The notes beneath the pieces were generated by a model. The model made no database searches. It saw only the letters and a list, made by a program, of their open reading frames with translations, and was not told the DNA's origin. From assembly GCF_051710625.1 (NCBI RefSeq), contig NZ_JBPESN010000094.1, positions 1 to 7,320 of the forward strand: a stretch of DNA of 7,320 nucleotides, in the 5' to 3' direction. Origin of the DNA: JBPESN01 sp051710625. Lineage in GTDB: Bacteria > Pseudomonadota > Gammaproteobacteria > Enterobacterales > Enterobacteriaceae. This document shows, one piece after another, positions 6,029 through 7,320 of this stretch. A program made the translations under genes and the position numbers. Position 1 is the first letter of the stretch. Each line of letters begins with the position of its first letter.

Positions 6029-6787
6029 ATGAGCACTGACATTACGCGACAGATAGTTCTGGATACCGAAACCACCGGTATGAACAAGTTGGGTGTCCAC
6101 TATGAAGAACACCGGATTATCGAAATCGGCGCGGTGGAGGTCATCAATCGCCGCCTGACCGGCCGGCATTTTCATGTCTATCTGAAACCGGACCGGCTCG
6201 TCGATCCCGAAGCGTTCAACGTGCACGGCATCAGCGATGAGTTTCTGGCGGATAAGCCGACATTTGCCGACGTGGCGGACGAGTTTTTGCACTTTATCCG
6301 TGGCGGCGAACTGGTTATTCATAATGCCCCCTTCGATATCGGCTTTATGGATTATGAGTTTGGCATGCTAAACCGCGGCATCGCCAAGACCGACACCTTT
6401 TGTAAGGTGACGGACAGTTTGCTGCTGGCGCGCAAAATGTTCCCGGGTAAGCGCAACAGCCTGGACGCATTGTGCGACCGGTACTTAATCGATAATAGTA
6501 AGCGTACCCTCCACGGCGCATTGCTTGACGCCGAAATTCTGGCGGATGTTTTCCTGCTGATGACCGGTGGCCAGACCGCGATGCGTTTTGCCTTGGAAGG
6601 AGAGCAAAAGCAACGCGATGTAGGCGAAGCTGTACAAATTCAGCGGGTGCAGCGCGCCCAGACGTCGCTGAGGGTGATCTATGCCAGCGACGAGGAGGTC
6701 GTAGCCCATGAGCAGCGTTTAGATCTGGTGCAGAAAAAGGGCGGAAGCTGTGTGTGGCGGGCGGAAAGACCTGCACAAAGCGAATAA
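6029..6787 (+). CDS. dnaQ: DnaQ, DNA polymerase III epsilon subunit (3'-5' proofreading exonuclease)
   Basis: Epsilon is the proofreading subunit of the replicative polymerase core, bound to alpha and theta. The 252-residue protein closely matches E. coli DnaQ (243). The DEDDh exonuclease residues are all present: Asp12 and Glu14 (LDTETTG), Asp103 (HNAPFDIGF), His162 and Asp167 (LHGALLDAE). After the exonuclease domain (to about residue 180) comes a flexible linker containing an acidic/Gln-rich stretch (EGEQKQRDVGEA). The alpha-binding C-terminal segment follows, ending with the conserved RLDLVQKKGGSC-WRA. About seven residues (ERPAQSE) follow this usual end. The start at 6029 gives the family N-terminus (MST-ITRQIVLDTETTG). 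There is no sign of decay, consistent with a gene needed for replication fidelity. Confidence 0.98.
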   Translation: MSTDITRQIVLDTETTGMNKLGVHYEEHRIIEIGAVEVINRRLTGRHFHVYLKPDRLVDPEAFNVHGISDEFLADKPTFADVADEFLHFIRGGELVIHNAPFDIGFMDYEFGMLNRGIAKTDTFCKVTDSLLLARKMFPGKRNSLDALCDRYLIDNSKRTLHGALLDAEILADVFLLMTGGQTAMRFALEGEQKQRDVGEAVQIQRVQRAQTSLRVIYASDEEVVAHEQRLDLVQKKGGSCVWRAERPAQSE

Positions 6788-6862
6788 AATCGTCCTGTCA
6801 GGTTAAAATTAACGCGGGGTGCTGTATTTATCAGCAAACGATTTCCCGGCGCATAAAAAGCA

Positions 6863-6891
6863 TTGATGTTAACTGGCACTGACCTTACTAT
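6863..6891 (+). promoter_or_regulatory. Promoter for the tRNA-Asp gene
   Basis: TTGATG (6863-6868) and TACTAT (6886-6891) are separated by 17 bp. A GC-rich discriminator (CGCTTCGC) follows, as is usual for stable-RNA promoters. Transcription would start near 6898, about 20 bases before the mature 5' end. The short leader can form a 6-bp hairpin, CGCTTT (6898-6903) with AAAGCG (6910-6915). Confidence 0.6.
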
Positions 6892-6917
6892 TCGCTTCGC
6901 TTTCCCGACAAAGCGGG

Positions 6918-6993
6918 GGTGCGGTAGTTCGGTCAGTTAGGGTGCCGCCCCGTCACGCCGGGGTCGCGGGTTCGAGCCCCGCCCGCACCGCCA
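6918..6993 (+). tRNA. aspV: tRNA-Asp (GTC), divergent and probably decaying
   Basis: The position directly after dnaQ is that of aspV in E. coli. The acceptor stem pairs fully (GGTGCGG 6918-6924 with CCGCACC 6983-6989), followed by discriminator G and encoded CCA. The T arm is perfect (GCGGG/CCCGC around TTCGAGC). The anticodon GTC is at 6952-6954. Several normally fixed positions are altered. The anticodon stem CCGCC/GCCGG has a C:C mismatch in its fourth pair (6948 with 6958). The loop is CCGTCAC, so universal U33 is C (6951). The variable loop is four bases rather than five. The D stem contains three G:T pairs, and the first G of the D-loop GG is A (6935). The molecule may be a poor substrate or a pseudogene; other tRNA-Asp genes presumably exist elsewhere. 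Type and specificity are confident, function is not. Confidence 0.85.
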
Positions 6994-7005
6994 ATCACTT
7001 CAACC

Positions 7006-7040
7006 CCCCGTGCTTCGACAAACATGGGGTTTTGTCTTTT
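7006..7040 (+). terminator. Intrinsic terminator after tRNA-Asp
   Basis: CCCCGTG (7006-7012) pairs with CATGGGG (7023-7029), allowing one G:U, around a 10-base loop. TTTTGTCTTTT (7030-7040) follows as the U tract. It begins 13 bases after the CCA end, a typical tRNA terminator. From 7041 to the next IS at 7164 I see no gene or clear signal. Confidence 0.75.
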
Positions 7041-7163
7041 CTGCGGCGCCGATATTCAGGCCGCAAATCGCGTTGCTACCCGCTGAAGGCCGTTTTGCTG
7101 TTTACCGGCAGGACAAGGCACACCGGGAGGGATTGCCTCCAACGCTAGCTTGGCCCTATTGGC

Positions 7164-7190
7164 TGTAGTGGTCAACTAAAACTGGCCGCC
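7164..7190 (+). repeat. Terminal inverted repeat of IS copy 2 (orfB-distal end)
   Basis: This terminus begins TGTAGTGG and matches the reversed other end (1153-1179) at 20 of 27 positions, with an identical GGCC block. The orfB stop codon (7172-7174) lies within the repeat, a compact ending common in this family. The bases just outside are GGC; a target duplication cannot be tested without the far end. Confidence 0.83.
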
Positions 7191-7320
7191 GCATTAGCGT
7201 TTTTCCAGTATCTATTTTCTGATTCGTTTGGTGGCAACCCACCGTTATATTTATGCGGCCTGAGTGCGCTGTAATATCCCACGATATAGTCGGTAATTTC
7301 ATAAGCTGCTTCGCTGAAGC
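7172..7320 (-). CDS. IS3-family transposase OrfB, C-terminal part only
   Basis: The last 49 codons or so of OrfB are read on the minus strand, ending at TGA 7172-7174. Recognisable family features are SFSEAAYEITDYIVGYYS, then the RPHKYNGGLPP motif and the terminal SENRYWKN stretch. The frame has no stop. It differs from copy 1 by Tyr in place of His at 7303. It supplies the C-terminus missing from copy 1. The catalytic residues are beyond the window, so activity cannot be judged. Confidence 0.88.
   Translation of the reverse strand, partial: FSEAAYEITDYIVGYYSALRPHKYNGGLPPNESENRYWKNANAAASFS

Larger units (their letters stand above)
7164..7320 (-). mobile_element. IS3-family insertion sequence, copy 2 (partial, runs off right edge)
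   Basis: The element begins TGTAGTGG at 7164. It is the same IS as at the left end of the window, in the same orientation. Bases 7221-7320 match 1-100 with one difference (A at 7303, G at 83). The 157 bp present hold the orfB-distal terminus and the end of the transposase frame, which is open here. Whether the rest of this copy is intact cannot be seen. Confidence 0.93.

Noticed and set aside
7126..7140. GGAGG/CCTCC hairpin before IS copy 2
   Set aside because: The stem is only 5 bp, is not followed by a T tract and has no neighbouring gene to serve, so it is likely chance.
6942..7148. 68-residue plus-strand frame over the tRNA
   Set aside because: It begins inside the tRNA gene and passes through its terminator. 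The peptide resembles nothing I know.
1..7320. Composite transposon carrying cargo genes
   Set aside because: The genes between the IS copies are in the ordinary enterobacterial chromosomal order and look native, so two separate insertions explain the layout better.

Overview
The window looks like a stretch of chromosome from an enterobacterial insect symbiont, most likely a Sodalis-type genome. Gene content and order (yafD, mltD, gloB, yafS, rnhA, dnaQ, tRNA-Asp) match the E. coli dnaQ neighbourhood. The closest free-living relatives keep all of these intact. Here, intact housekeeping genes sit beside a murein hydrolase gene with several inactivating lesions, a damaged-looking tRNA-Asp and two copies of one IS3-family element. 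That mix is typical of a recently host-restricted lineage. The species is inferred from this style and from remembered protein sequences, not from a search.

Layout. 1-1179 is an IS3-family element on the minus strand. About 57 bp of it lie beyond the left edge. Its two reading frames are broken but the D,D(35)E catalytic core is still readable. 1180-1443 is a non-coding leader with a good sigma-70-like promoter for yafD (1444-2283, +). A long hairpin at 2352-2393 separates yafD from the convergent mltD pseudogene (2473-3852, -). gloB (3937-4692, -) lies upstream of mltD in the same direction and is divergent from yafS (4739-5467, +) across 46 bp. yafS converges on rnhA (5484-5975, -) with only 16 bp between stop codons. 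rnhA and dnaQ (6029-6787, +) diverge from a 53-bp spacer. A tRNA-Asp gene with its own promoter and terminator follows (6918-6993). 7041-7163 is 123 bp in which I see no gene. At 7164 a second copy of the same IS begins in the same orientation and runs off the right edge; its first 100 bp after position 7221 match window bases 1-100 with a single difference.

Functionally the intact genes are core-cell functions: proofreading by DNA polymerase III (dnaQ), RNA removal from RNA:DNA hybrids (rnhA) and methylglyoxal detoxification (gloB), plus two conserved proteins of less certain role (yafD, yafS). They are neighbours by ancestry rather than one pathway. mltD, which is partly redundant with other lytic transglycosylases, has been lost. 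I found no CRISPR array, toxin-antitoxin pair, defence island or other unknown system. The most interesting signals are the damaged anticodon arm of the tRNA, the accumulated lesions in mltD and the direct IS repeats flanking essential genes.
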